From the NCBI GenBank assembly GCA_030744095.1, contig JASLRF010000595.1, positions 1 through 16,736 on the forward strand: 16,736 nt of DNA, read 5' to 3'. Of this stretch, positions 1-9,027 are shown one piece after another. Within the stretch, counting starts at the first letter, position 1; each line of letters begins with the position of its first letter. The stretch is from Pirellulaceae bacterium (GTDB taxonomy: Bacteria > Planctomycetota > Planctomycetia > Pirellulales > Pirellulaceae). The position numbers were made by a program, and so were the translations under genes. The notes beneath the pieces are model-generated. The model was not told the origin of the DNA. It did no database searches and saw nothing but the letters and a program-made list of their open reading frames with translations.

Positions 1-1010
1 GCCATCCTCCGGGATCCGGCTTTCATCAAACGCGGCATCAATTCCGTGTCCGTCATTGGCGCTCCGCTGTGTTGTCGTGTGCCAGAGGTTGTAGTCCAGG
101 TTCGAGAAAGCGATGCCCCGAGTCGTGCCACCAGTGTCGACAGTATATTGTCCGTCAACAAAGACCGGCTGTAAGACACCCCCGGTATTGAAAGCATACA
201 AATCACCGGTATCGGAAACGCCGAACAATAGATCGGCGTATGCGCCTCCTTCGACGTTGCGCGGTCCGCGTGACAATCCCGCGAACGAGATGGGGGCGAA
301 GGTCGCACCCGGGTCGTTGACCGCTCCGACGAGCGTCTCCGCAGCAGACCACGTGCTGATCGTGTACAAGTTGCCGTTGTCGGCCACGGCGTACATTGTT
401 GGACCAATAAATGCGGCACCAGTGATCACCGCACCGCCCAGGTCGATCATTCCAATTTCGCGCTGCTGCGTCCCAGCGCCAAGGTTGCGGCCAGGATCGG
501 TTCTGTCATTTCCGGCTCCATCCACGGCCCCGTTGTCTGCCTCCAATTCATACATCACGTTGAGCAGTTCGCTGACCGTTGCCGGAGCCGCCGGTACGTT
601 GACTCCATTGTCCCGTGAACCGATTGCATACAGATCCAGGTCATTGCGCACGTTGTTTGTAATAATGTCCCCTCGGTAGGCCATGGCGTTAAAACCGACG
701 CCTCTGTTATGCGCGCGATCAGATGGCAGGTTCCCGGGATCGTCTTCGAACGTTGCGATCCCATCGTCACCCAGGCTCGTGGCCACACCCGTACCTGGAT
801 GGATTTGAAGCAGGTTGCCGACGGTACCATCGTTGACGGTCCCTCCGTTGTGCGTGGAGAGCGCCGTTAGCGTGCCGTCAGGCCGCATGGCAAGATCCGC
901 GAACCCGCGATTCGAAGTGGTGCCGACAAACGGTACTCCCTGGCCCGTAAACGGATTGACCGTGCTCACGCTGCTGCCCGTGCCGGTAAACAGCACAATG
1001 TCGCCCAAGT
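1..1010 (-). other. Beta-propeller-like region, truncated by the window edge
   Basis: Residues about 2673-3009 show recurring short units such as DIVLFTGTGSSVSTVNPFTG, MRPDGTLTALST, GNLLQIHPGTG, PTMYAVADNGNLYTIS and DLLFGVSDTGDLYAFN. This alternation of 'display' strands with D-x-G-x-L-Y turns resembles propeller blades. The fold is inferred by eye only, and the region continues past the left edge. Confidence 0.45.
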
Positions 1011-4000
1011 GAAAGGGCACGACGGATTCTTCCTGCGAGTTGCCCAGTTCGGTCGTCATAAACGTTGGCAGGATCGTGGTCAGGCCAATGTTCGACTGCG
1101 CTACGTTCGACCCACCGTTGCCGCCGATGCGGTCTTCAGCGATGCGGTCCACCGAATTGACCGGTTCGAGCCGCACGGCCGCCAGTGCGGTACTTACGCT
1201 TGCCTGGCGGAACTGCTGCAACGTGCTCGGCGACTGGCTATTGGAGGTTACCACCGTGGTGTATGTGGCACCCGTGGGCAGTTCCACGGGACCAATGAAC
1301 GGATCGAGCTGACCGGCGCTTCCTCGCGACAAGTCGTCCATGTCGGTGATCTGGTTGGGGCCGGGAATATCGTCCGCGATGTTCGAGTTGGAAGTTTGGG
1401 ATCCCGTCGTGGGAGAACCGGTCAACTGGGCGTCATTTGATACTAACACCAGTGCCGAGCCATCGAAGACAGCCAAGCTGGTATTGGGTCGGCCGATACC
1501 ATCCGCGTAGTCGACGTCGAACGTGGCCGAAGTGTAGTTGCCGGCCGATGTTTGCACGGCCAAGTAGTTTGCGTCGACGTTGTAACGGTCGATGTCGCCG
1601 GCGGAACTCAGCCCGCCGCTGACAGCAACCGCCGCGCGATCCGAGCCCAGAATGTTGCCAATCGGCTGCGGCGTGCCATCGTTATTATCCGGGTTGTTTT
1701 CGCCCGATTCACCCAACAATGGAGAGTGGCGTGGCGCCCCTTGTACGTCGATACCGATATTCGCGAAACGGATGTCTGCGAAACGCACCGTCGACCCCGG
1801 GTACTCGTTCACTTCGTCCAACCGGATCTGCAATTGATAACTGCCGGAGGTGATGCCGTCGAACAGCTTGCTCGGGTCCTGCAGGTCGGGTGTGTCTATG
1901 GCGGTTTGAGGCGTCGTGTTAGCGGTATTCGAACTGCGAATGCGGACGTGGTAGGTCCCTTTGTTACCCGTGGTACCGGGCAGCAGAACCCGGAAGCCGG
2001 CGTCGCGCGGGTTGGTGGTGCCGTGGTCTTTGGGGTTGCCGAGGAAGGTGGTGGGGAAGTACAGCGACTTCTGCAAGAGATTAGCGTCAGTCGCCGCGGG
2101 GTTAGACTCGTACACCTCCAACGCGCTGGTTGCCCGAGATTGGAGCGTCTCCTGATCGGAATCGTTCGACTGGGCGATGATCTGCCCGTTCACATCGACC
2201 AGCTCGACGACGGTGTCGAGCGTGTGGTCCGTGCGGTCGACGTCGATAAAGACATCCGTACCGGCCGTGCCAACGAAACTGTACACATCCGCATCGCCGG
2301 GTTCACTGATCACCCCGTGGATGTCAAAGCCAAGGCGAACATTGTCGTCGCCGGCCTTCTGATTCGGCGCCAATTCGCCAAGGAACTGGGCCGTGTTGGG
2401 TGTGAAGTTGTCTCCGGGCCCCGACTCTTCTGGTGCCTCGAGTTCCAGCACGATCTCCGCGTTGCGATCGTGGCTGAAGGTCAGTAGTTGGAGACTGCGC
2501 CAATCGTTAGGATTGCCGCTACTAGTGCCGTCGTTATTGGTATCGGCCTGTGGCAGACCGTTTGGCTGGAAACCGGCACCGACCGCATCGTCATTCAACG
2601 ACGTTAGAATCACGGGAAAACCGGGTTGCCCAACGACATGCAGCATACCGCCGATACGATCGTCGATGTCCAGCGGGTTACCCGTTGCGGTGATTCCGGC
2701 GGAATTGCCGAGCAGTTTGACGACCAGGCTTTCCGTGGGACTGCTTTCCAGACGGAGGCCGCCAAAGGAATGGAAGTCTGGCACGTAAATCGTGTCTTTC
2801 AGCACGTGAACGACATCCGTATCGTCCAAAACGACTTCGGTGGTCAGCGTTTCGCCACGCAGCAACATACCGTTGATGCCGCCGCTGGTCTCGGCCACAC
2901 CGGAAGTGCTGGAGAGGCGGTTACGCCGTACAAGTGGCCCTTGATTGTCAAAGAAGTTCCTCACCACGTCGACGGCGCCCGTCGAACGACCCGTGTCCTT
3001 GGCCAGCCCGTAATTGAAGGAGTTGGCGTTGATACTGATGGCCGGACCGTCGTTGTCACGGACCACGTTGTCCAGGATCACCGGTTGCGAGCCGCGGACG
3101 TAGATCGCCGCCGCCGAGTTATTCAGCCGGCCAAAACGATCGCTCGGCGCCGAACCACCTGTTCCGGCGTCATTCATTTCGATGACGCTGTTGCGGATCC
3201 GCACGTCGGCCTGCTGGATTTCGATGGCGTTGAAAGCGGCAAAATCGCCTTCCAACGGGACCACGCCGCCGGCGTATGTGATCAGGGCATGGTCAATACT
3301 GCCCGAAGCGGTATGTCCGAAGTACAAACCGCCCCAGTCGCCCTCGTCAGCCAGCGTGGGGAACGTTTCGCCGCCGCCCAGGGCATCGTCGTTGTTGGTG
3401 TCAAACGTGCCGCCCGTACCATAGCGATCGTCTAGCCGCGTCGTAAAGATGATCTCCCGCCCATCGGACCCTTCGGCAATGAGCTGGGCACCGAACGTCG
3501 TTTCGATCCGTGCGTTCTCCAGCTTGATGATCGTACCGGGATCGATGGCCAAACGGGCGTCGAGCCGTGCCAGATCAACGGTAGCGCCGGTCACCAGATT
3601 GCCTTCAGCGGTTGTACCGTCGTCGACGTACGTCGCAGCCGATCCATCGATCTGCGCCGCGAGTGTAAAGGTTGCGCCACCGTCGTCACTACGATAGAGG
3701 CGGCGGGCTACGAATCCAGTCGAAACCGGTGGAAGGCCATTCAGTTGAATGGTTCCCTCTCCCGGCGCGCCACTGATCGTGCGGTTGAGTAGCGTGGCGG
3801 CTGAATCGGTCTTGGCGGAGGGAGGTCCCTCGTTGCCGTTGATGTCGACAAACGTCACGATGTACTCATACGTCCCAATAGCCAGTGAGCCGCCGGCTTG
3901 GGGCACGAACGTGATCAGATTGCTGGGTGGCGGTGTTGCCACCCGCAAGGGCCCGGCGGGCGTACCCTGGATGATCAGGTTCTGTGAAATGATGTGGGTG

Positions 4001-7000
4001 ATATCGATATCGTCCAGACGTCCCGACACCGTCATTGGTATGATCTGGCCGCCCGTGGGTGTATCAATCCGCACGAAGAGACCGTTGTTCGAATTGTCAA
4101 CGACGCGGTTACCGTGAACTTGTGGTCCCACGCGGTCGTAATCCGACGTAAATTCACCCGACAATTGGTACCGTGGCGCGTGGAAATTTGTCTCGCCGAA
4201 GGCGTTGGGGTCAGCCGATATCGCCGCGTCGGCGCTGTCGGTGATGGTATTGAAGGTGACTGTCGGACGGGTCTGCGTGATGTGGACGGGGTTGATGATC
4301 TGCTGTTGTGAATCAATGAACACACTGCCGCCACCGTACTGGATGTCGGCGTGGTTAACGTAATTCAAGAAGATCCCTTCTTGCTCGTAAAGGAACCGAC
4401 CCTGTTCGCGATCAACATCTTCGCGGAATGAGATTCCGCCCCAGTCGCCGGCTTTTGGAGTGGTGGGCACGGTGACTTGGCCTATACCCAGCGCGTCGTT
4501 GTTGAAGGAATTGAAGAAGACTTCTTGTACTGGTGTCCCCAGGACTTGCAACGCCGCTCTACTGCGGTTGTCCGACGCCGTCGAGCTGCCGACACCGATC
4601 CGAGATTGCCGCAGCTTGAACAGGGCGCCAGAATCGATCATCGCCGCCACGCCTTGCGGCACCTCCATCGTGGCGCCATCGCTTAATTCCGAGTTGTGGG
4701 GTGGGCCGTTGAAACCGATTTCATACGCGAAGGCGTCAACCTCGGTGTTCAGATCACCGTCAAGGCCGCCGTTGCCAACAATCCGGACAATGTCGCCCGG
4801 GTGGGAATTGGAAAATGCGTTAATCGACGTGAACTTTCCGATGCTATTGAACGGCGAGGCCAGCGAGCCGTCAGCATTGGCAGCTGCTGTCTTGTCGACG
4901 AAAATCGTCCGGCCTTCAATGTTGATACCCACAATACCGGCACCCAGCGTAACGTTCCGCTCGCCGGTCAGCATCATGCGCGTGGTACCCACGAGCGTGG
5001 CCATGGTCGTACCGAATGCGAAGTTGATTTCGGCAATCAGGTCGTCGCGAATACTTGTCTGAGTCGAAGCCCCCGTCACTTCGATGATGCCGTTATTGGC
5101 GACCGTCGCTGCGGTCACGAAGGGGAAGGTGTTCGAGATGCCCTGACCATTGACGATCGTCACGCTTTGCACGCCCGGGGCGGCAAACGTCGTACTGTTG
5201 CCGGTGATTTCCAGGATCCGCTCCAACGGCTTGGCTTGGAACCAAAAGTTGTGAACGCCGCCAGGTTGGCCATCGAGGTTGCCATCGAAATCCGTTCCCG
5301 TCGCATCCACAATATTGTTGTCGACGGAGGGTCGGAAGTTGAGTCGCAGTTCGTATTCACCATCCGTGCGGCCCCCCAAACCGGTGTCGGTGATGTTGGG
5401 ATCGTAGTCGTCGTTGCCGCTGGCACTGACGCCAATGAAATATGTGCCCGGAGTAAGGTCGAGTTTGATGAGCGAATCTTCGCTGAAATAGTCGTCGTTT
5501 TGAGCAACCAACTCGGTGGTCCCATCGGGCTGCAACTGATAAAGACGAAGTTGGGTGTCCAGGGCGCTCGAATCCGGCAATCGCTCGGCAAATGTCTCAG
5601 CAGTGAGCACCCCAGTGTCCGCCACATCGAATTGGAAGAGATCGATGTCCTTGCTGGATGTGCGAAAGACAAGTTGCCCGTGAACAATGTCGTGGTCACC
5701 CGGGTAGTCTGGTTCCTCGGTCTGGCCGAAGTTCAAAAACGAACCGGGCGTGCCGCGCATGACCGTGCCGGACGGCAATTCAGAGGCGTGCTGTAAACCG
5801 AGCAAATGACCGATTTCGTGAATGGCAACGCGGAACCACGAGGCGAAGGGCCGATCGTCGGCCGGATTGGTGAAGTCCTGCGCGTCCATGACCAAGCGTC
5901 CACCGCCCCCCACACCGAGCACTCCACCGGGACCGCTGGTCAAACCCACGGCGGTCAAATCGCCTGTGGAAACGGTGAATCCGCTTGCGTCAGTCTCGAC
6001 AAACTGAATACCAAGGTAGTAGGAATAGAGTGCAAAGATCTCCCGCGCCCGATCCTTCTGTGCTTCGGTGATCGCATTGTGGAGGTCGTTTCCGAAATTA
6101 TCCTGACCGTACACATCCTGGAAGTTGTACGCCTGTGTCGTTATTGCGGCGGATGAGTCGCGGGACACGAGCAAGTGGTTTTCTGGAGGTGACGGTATGT
6201 CTCGGTGGCCCGGCTCGTCGTTGGTGCCGGCAAAGTCGAGTGTGAACTGCTGCGGGTCGATCGACGAATCGAGAATCACACTTGTCGTAGTCAAACCGCC
6301 GATGTCGAGGGCCGTATCAAAACTCGAACCAGGTTGAGTCGGCAGGGCTGGGATCGTTGTGTCTGCTGGGACAGAGACGGTGATCGGGACCGCCGGAGTA
6401 GCTTCATCCGTACCGATCCGCAACCGAAAAGTGCCGGGACCCGACAGTTCGTCAATGGGCACGGCAAACTGCAGAATTGCTTTGTCAAGATCCGGATAGT
6501 ATGCGACGCTTGTCGGAGTGTGCGCGGCGGAGTCGTCCGTATTGCGGACCGTGTCATTGGTCAAGAACAACCGATAGAAATCCGGGTTCTCCGCCGAAGT
6601 GACATCGTCCAGCAGATCGTCGTTGTTGAAGTACACGATGATCTGATCGCGCGCCTGGGAGAGGAGCGAGGCGGCGGTCACCAGGACATCGGGGTTTGCG
6701 CCGCCAGTCAGCCCCGAGGCATCCGCCGTCATCGTGGCAACTTGTTCACCGGCATAACGACCTTGGAAGACCACATTCCAGGGACCGCCGCTAGGTCCGG
6801 TTACGACGACATCCTCAGGATTGACGTTCGGCAGGTTGTCCAAAACGTCTTCCTGCAAGACCATGGCGGACACATCGAAAGGAATTAGCCCGGTCTGTAC
6901 ACCGTCAACAGTCAAACGGAACGTGCCGCCCGTTGGAGCACCCGTTATTTCGACTTCCTGGGCGCGGCTGACCGGTTGCGGCACGATCGCCACAATCTGG

Positions 7001-9027
7001 GCACCCAGGTCCAGTTCGAAGAAGATCGTGTCGCGATTCGTGCCTTCGATCATCGGTGTGAAGAGCAGTCCGGATGTGTCCTTCAAGCCGGTGATGCCGG
7101 CGTTCGTGTCATCAACCCCAAAAACCTCAATGCGATAGAGATCGTCCGGAAGCGTCTCGGCAAAGCGAGCAATGACGATCCGCTGTGATTCTCCGAAGCC
7201 GATGAAGCCGGGGGAGATAATGATGTTCGGTGCGATCTCAGTGCTCGCATCCGCGGTAGTCGCGATGTCCTGCGTTGGGTCGCCGGCGACGACGGCCACA
7301 TCCACCAGCGCGGCGGCGGGAAGACTGGCTCGTAATGCCTGGACGAAATCCGCGGCGCTGCTCTCGTTGCCTGGGTCCACATTGAGCTCGACGCTGATCG
7401 TCATGCCGGACACGCTCACCGTCGGCAAAGCGGGCCCACTTAGACTACCGCTCTTGGTGACAATCACTTCCAGGCCCGTCAACAGCGGATCGAGCTGAGT
7501 GACTTCCACTTCAACGGCGCCGCCGGTATTGAAATCATCACGGAACGATCCGTCAAAACCGCTCTGCGTGAAACGAATTCCATCCAGAGTGGCCGCGTCG
7601 ATGACTGAGTTACCGTCGAATCGCAGCGTCAATTCGCGAGGCGCCACGTCGAGGATATTATCCAGGCCCGGGTTGACGCCCGGATCGTCATCAAAATTGA
7701 AGATGTCACCTTCATTCGGATTGATGCTGATCAGTTGCGGCCCTAGTAGGGCACTAACGCTTTGCCCACCCAAAGCCAGAATGGCATTGCCCAATGCATG
7801 AACATCGAGACGTTGAAAGTCGGCACCCGTGTTTATGACGTTATCGTCTTCATCGTCACCGTCGTTGATGGTTACACCCGTTGTTTGCATCAACGAGACA
7901 AATTCGGACTGCGTCAAGCGACGGGCCAATTCCTGCACGGCCAACTGTTGCGCCAAGACGGCGACACCGGCAACGTGTGGAGCTGCCTGGCTCGTGCCAC
8001 TGAAAACGATATAGCTGCCGTCACGATCGGCACCCGAGATTTCCGCGCCGGGTGCCATGATCGTTGTCAGTATCGCATGACGTTGTGAGAACGGTGTGAC
8101 CCGGTCGGGTCCCGTGCTATTCGCGGCAGCCCCACCGCTGTACGAAGGTGAGCCGACGTCGGCATCGTAGGTTGCGCTGACAGCGATCGAATTTGGATCG
8201 GCCGCCGGATAGGCCACACCTTGTACGTTTGTGAATTGGAAGAAGTCGTTACCCGCCGCGGAAACGACAATCACGTCCATGGCCACCAAAGCGGCCAGTT
8301 CATCGTTTATGCCAAAGGCTGGACTCGTGGTGGGCGCACCAAAATTCTGGCCGTCACCCAGAGACATATTAACACTGGCGATGTTGTAGGGCGTGGCATT
8401 CGCCACAACCCACTGTAGTGCCTGTTCGATGGCCGCCGATGTGGCCTGCCTGTTTTGCCCGTCCGGGAAGACCTTCAGAGCGATGATGTCCGCTCCCGGG
8501 GCCATTCCGATGAACGCCCCGGTGCTCGCGGCCGCAATACTGGCCACATTGGAGCCATGATCGTCCGTATCGCTGGCGTCGTTGTCGTTATCGGCGAAGT
8601 CCGATTGAAAAACGATCCGATCCGCAATTCCGTTGGAATCGGCGTCTGGCCCAAAGAACGGATGGTCCAAATCGATGCCAGTGTCAATGATCACCGTGGC
8701 AAAGCCCGATCCATCAACACCACTAAAATTCGAATCTGCGCGGAACGAAGTCAGACCGATCAAAGGACTGGAGTCCTCAGTCGAGTGCGAAAACCTTGGC
8801 GTCGTATCGCCGGTGGTCGTGATGTTGGTGATTAGCTGACGAACCTCAAGGTCCGCGTGATCGAGACCATCCGGGAACGGCTGAGCCAGGCCGTCTGCAT
8901 CAAGCAGTTCGCGCCGCTCCAACGGTTCCAATAACAATGTACGCTTTTCGACATTGGTGCGCGGCCTGCGCACTTTCTTCCTCAAGCGGTTTCCAAAGAA
9001 CGATTCGAACGATCGTCGGATGGTCAT
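1..9027 (-). CDS. Giant exported protein with subtilisin (S8) and metzincin protease domains, PPC and beta-helix modules (3' end outside window)
   Basis: The reading frame is open from ATG at 9027 to the left edge, giving 3009 visible residues with no stop seen. I checked the register at about ten places along its length. The ATG is preceded by GAAGG with 8-base spacing, and no upstream ATG lies in frame. Residues 1-30 are strongly basic, then LEPLERRELL (33-42), a planctomycete N-terminal motif. An S8 serine protease follows (about 100-385: D115, H157, oxyanion N260, S346). Next are Ig-like and small beta modules (about 420-960), a zinc metzincin (about 970-1100: H1070, E1071, H1074, H1080, Met-turn M1090), a PPC domain (1126-1230), beta-helix stretches with DWGG motifs (1372-2190) split by an FN3-like module, two PPC-like stretches (2211-2290, 2445-2533) and a propeller-like end (2673 onward). 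Likely role: extracellular or surface proteolysis. Substrate and gene name are unknown. It is probably co-transcribed with the upstream giant gene. Confidence 0.93.
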   Translation of the reverse strand, partial: MTIRRSFESFFGNRLRKKVRRPRTNVEKRTLLLEPLERRELLDADGLAQPFPDGLDHADLEVRQLITNITTTGDTTPRFSHSTEDSSPLIGLTSFRADSNFSGVDGSGFATVIIDTGIDLDHPFFGPDADSNGIADRIVFQSDFADNDNDASDTDDHGSNVASIAAASTGAFIGMAPGADIIALKVFPDGQNRQATSAAIEQALQWVVANATPYNIASVNMSLGDGQNFGAPTTSPAFGINDELAALVAMDVIVVSAAGNDFFQFTNVQGVAYPAADPNSIAVSATYDADVGSPSYSGGAAANSTGPDRVTPFSQRHAILTTIMAPGAEISGADRDGSYIVFSGTSQAAPHVAGVAVLAQQLAVQELARRLTQSEFVSLMQTTGVTINDGDDEDDNVINTGADFQRLDVHALGNAILALGGQSVSALLGPQLISINPNEGDIFNFDDDPGVNPGLDNILDVAPRELTLRFDGNSVIDAATLDGIRFTQSGFDGSFRDDFNTGGAVEVEVTQLDPLLTGLEVIVTKSGSLSGPALPTVSVSGMTISVELNVDPGNESSAADFVQALRASLPAAALVDVAVVAGDPTQDIATTADASTEIAPNIIISPGFIGFGESQRIVIARFAETLPDDLYRIEVFGVDDTNAGITGLKDTSGLLFTPMIEGTNRDTIFFELDLGAQIVAIVPQPVSRAQEVEITGAPTGGTFRLTVDGVQTGLIPFDVSAMVLQEDVLDNLPNVNPEDVVVTGPSGGPWNVVFQGRYAGEQVATMTADASGLTGGANPDVLVTAASLLSQARDQIIVYFNNDDLLDDVTSAENPDFYRLFLTNDTVRNTDDSAAHTPTSVAYYPDLDKAILQFAVPIDELSGPGTFRLRIGTDEATPAVPITVSVPADTTIPALPTQPGSSFDTALDIGGLTTTSVILDSSIDPQQFTLDFAGTNDEPGHRDIPSPPENHLLVSRDSSAAITTQAYNFQDVYGQDNFGNDLHNAITEAQKDRAREIFALYSYYLGIQFVETDASGFTVSTGDLTAVGLTSGPGGVLGVGGGGRLVMDAQDFTNPADDRPFASWFRVAIHEIGHLLGLQHASELPSGTVMRGTPGSFLNFGQTEEPDYPGDHDIVHGQLVFRTSSKDIDLFQFDVADTGVLTAETFAERLPDSSALDTQLRLYQLQPDGTTELVAQNDDYFSEDSLIKLDLTPGTYFIGVSASGNDDYDPNITDTGLGGRTDGEYELRLNFRPSVDNNIVDATGTDFDGNLDGQPGGVHNFWFQAKPLERILEITGNSTTFAAPGVQSVTIVNGQGISNTFPFVTAATVANNGIIEVTGASTQTSIRDDLIAEINFAFGTTMATLVGTTRMMLTGERNVTLGAGIVGINIEGRTIFVDKTAAANADGSLASPFNSIGKFTSINAFSNSHPGDIVRIVGNGGLDGDLNTEVDAFAYEIGFNGPPHNSELSDGATMEVPQGVAAMIDSGALFKLRQSRIGVGSSTASDNRSRAALQVLGTPVQEVFFNSFNNDALGIGQVTVPTTPKAGDWGGISFREDVDREQGRFLYEQEGIFLNYVNHADIQYGGGSVFIDSQQQIINPVHITQTRPTVTFNTITDSADAAISADPNAFGETNFHAPRYQLSGEFTSDYDRVGPQVHGNRVVDNSNNGLFVRIDTPTGGQIIPMTVSGRLDDIDITHIISQNLIIQGTPAGPLRVATPPPSNLITFVPQAGGSLAIGTYEYIVTFVDINGNEGPPSAKTDSAATLLNRTISGAPGEGTIQLNGLPPVSTGFVARRLYRSDDGGATFTLAAQIDGSAATYVDDGTTAEGNLVTGATVDLARLDARLAIDPGTIIKLENARIETTFGAQLIAEGSDGREIIFTTRLDDRYGTGGTFDTNNDDALGGGETFPTLADEGDWGGLYFGHTASGSIDHALITYAGGVVPLEGDFAAFNAIEIQQADVRIRNSVIEMNDAGTGGSAPSDRFGRLNNSAAAIYVRGSQPVILDNVVRDNDGPAISINANSFNYGLAKDTGRSTGAVDVVRNFFDNQGPLVRRNRLSSTSGVAETSGGINGMLLRGETLTTEVVLDDTDVVHVLKDTIYVPDFHSFGGLRLESSPTESLVVKLLGNSAGITATGNPLDIDDRIGGMLHVVGQPGFPVILTSLNDDAVGAGFQPNGLPQADTNNDGTSSGNPNDWRSLQLLTFSHDRNAEIVLELEAPEESGPGDNFTPNTAQFLGELAPNQKAGDDNVRLGFDIHGVISEPGDADVYSFVGTAGTDVFIDVDRTDHTLDTVVELVDVNGQIIAQSNDSDQETLQSRATSALEVYESNPAATDANLLQKSLYFPTTFLGNPKDHGTTNPRDAGFRVLLPGTTGNKGTYHVRIRSSNTANTTPQTAIDTPDLQDPSKLFDGITSGSYQLQIRLDEVNEYPGSTVRFADIRFANIGIDVQGAPRHSPLLGESGENNPDNNDGTPQPIGNILGSDRAAVAVSGGLSSAGDIDRYNVDANYLAVQTSAGNYTSATFDVDYADGIGRPNTSLAVFDGSALVLVSNDAQLTGSPTTGSQTSNSNIADDIPGPNQITDMDDLSRGSAGQLDPFIGPVELPTGATYTTVVTSNSQSPSTLQQFRQASVSTALAAVRLEPVNSVDRIAEDRIGGNGGSNVAQSNIGLTTILPTFMTTELGNSQEESVVPFHLGDIVLFTGTGSSVSTVNPFTGQGVPFVGTTSNRGFADLAMRPDGTLTALSTHNGGTVNDGTVGNLLQIHPGTGVATSLGDDGIATFEDDPGNLPSDRAHNRGVGFNAMAYRGDIITNNVRNDLDLYAIGSRDNGVNVPAAPATVSELLNVMYELEADNGAVDGAGNDRTDPGRNLGAGTQQREIGMIDLGGAVITGAAFIGPTMYAVADNGNLYTISTWSAAETLVGAVNDPGATFAPISFAGLSRGPRNVEGGAYADLLFGVSDTGDLYAFNTGGVLQPVFVDGQYTVDTGGTTRGIAFSNLDYNLWHTTTQRSANDGHGIDAAFDESRIPEDG
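1430..2395 (-). other. Two further PPC-like stretches
   Basis: Residues about 2211-2290 contain GDADVYSFVGTAGTDVFIDVD then LDTVVELVDVNGQIIAQSND. Residues about 2445-2533 contain AGDIDRYNVDANYLAVQ, then SLAVFDGSALVLVSND. Both have the PPC-type order: Asp-x-Asp-x-Tyr start, long beta stretch, then 'L.L.D..G..I..SND'. They are more diverged than the copy behind the metzincin domain. Confidence 0.55.
2480..4913 (-). other. Right-handed beta-helix region with FN3-like insertion
   Basis: Residues about 1372-2183. The start has the parallel beta-helix lead-in IFVDKTAAANADGSLASPFN. It continues with short strands rich in N, G and V (IQYGGGSV, NTITDSADAAI, NRVVDNSNNGLFV, NVVRDNDGPAISI), typical of parallel beta-helix coils. 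An FN3-like module (about 3610-3901, with TYEYIVTFVDINGNEGPPSA) sits in the middle. Such helices often bind or cleave polysaccharide, but I see no catalytic signature here. Confidence 0.65.
2490..4550 (-). repeat. Three dispersed copies of a DWGG-type beta-helix module
   Basis: Copies lie at about 4430-4550 (VFFNSFNNDALGIG...AGDWGGISF), 3310-3495 (IIFTTRLDD...NNDDALGGG...EGDWGGLYF) and 2490-2652 (VILTSLNDDAVGAG...DTNNDG...NDWRSLQL). The shared core is a hydrophobic strand, a Ser/Thr-x-x-Asp-Asp stretch, a Gly-x-Gly and a DWGG or DWRS turn. The third copy has lost the GG. These are diverged repeats at protein level, not DNA repeats. Confidence 0.6.
5335..5652 (-). other. Pre-peptidase C-terminal (PPC) domain
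   Basis: Residues about 1126-1230 start KDIDLFQFDV and run through LRLYQL, NDDYFSEDSLIKLDLTPG, TYFIGVSASGND and EYELRLNF. This is the PPC pattern: a beta-sandwich commonly found next to secreted proteases. It directly follows the metzincin domain. Confidence 0.8.
5730..6120 (-). other. Metzincin-type (M10-like) zinc metalloprotease domain
   Basis: About residues 970-1100. The motif HEIGHLLGLQH matches HExxHxxGxxH exactly (zinc ligands H1070, H1074, H1080; general base E1071). A Met-turn, SGTVM (M1090), follows ten residues after the last His. The upstream part has an amphipathic helix-like stretch (NAITEAQKDRAREIF) and a Gly-rich strand region, as in matrixin-like domains. It should be catalytically competent. 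Confidence 0.9.
6705..6955 (-). other. Small beta module of the GGTFRLT...GGPWNVVFQG type
   Basis: Residues 691-774 begin ITGAPTGGTFRLTVDG and continue through LPNVNPEDVVVTG and GGPWNVVFQGRYAG. This pattern recurs in large planctomycete secreted proteins, from my general knowledge of the style. Its function is unknown, and a structural spacer between the two protease domains is likely. Confidence 0.5.
7870..8730 (-). other. Subtilisin-like serine protease (S8) domain
   Basis: The domain occupies about residues 100-385. The Asp box is VIIDTGIDLDHP (D115), the His box DDHGSNVASIA (H157), the oxyanion Asn lies in SAAGND (N260) and the Ser box is SGTSQAAPHVAG (S346). All four key residues are present and evenly in frame, so the domain should be active. 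There is little room for a separate inhibitory propeptide between residue 45 and the domain. Confidence 0.95.
8895..9027 (-). other. N-terminal basic segment and LEPLERRELL sorting-type motif (protein region)
   Basis: Eleven of the first 29 residues are Arg or Lys, and LEPLERRELL follows at residues 33-42. Motifs of the LEPR-XLL / LEPLEDRRLL type are known at the N-termini of large planctomycete proteins thought to be exported. I see no classical hydrophobic signal-peptide core. The motif supports both the start site and the taxonomic placement, but its mechanism is not established. Confidence 0.7.

Noticed and set aside
4696..5796. Long open frame of 366 codons on the plus strand (and similar ones at 1552-2487 and 2626-3435)
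   Set aside because: They lie exactly codon-on-codon antisense to the S8/metzincin gene. In this register a stop needs a TTA, CTA or TCA codon in the sense gene, and those are rare here. The products are low-complexity-like and match no family.
5730..8730. Two neighbouring protease genes joined by sequencing error
   Set aside because: The S8 residues, the metzincin motif and the later domains were all checked to lie in the same frame, and the translated sequence between them reads as coherent domain sequence.
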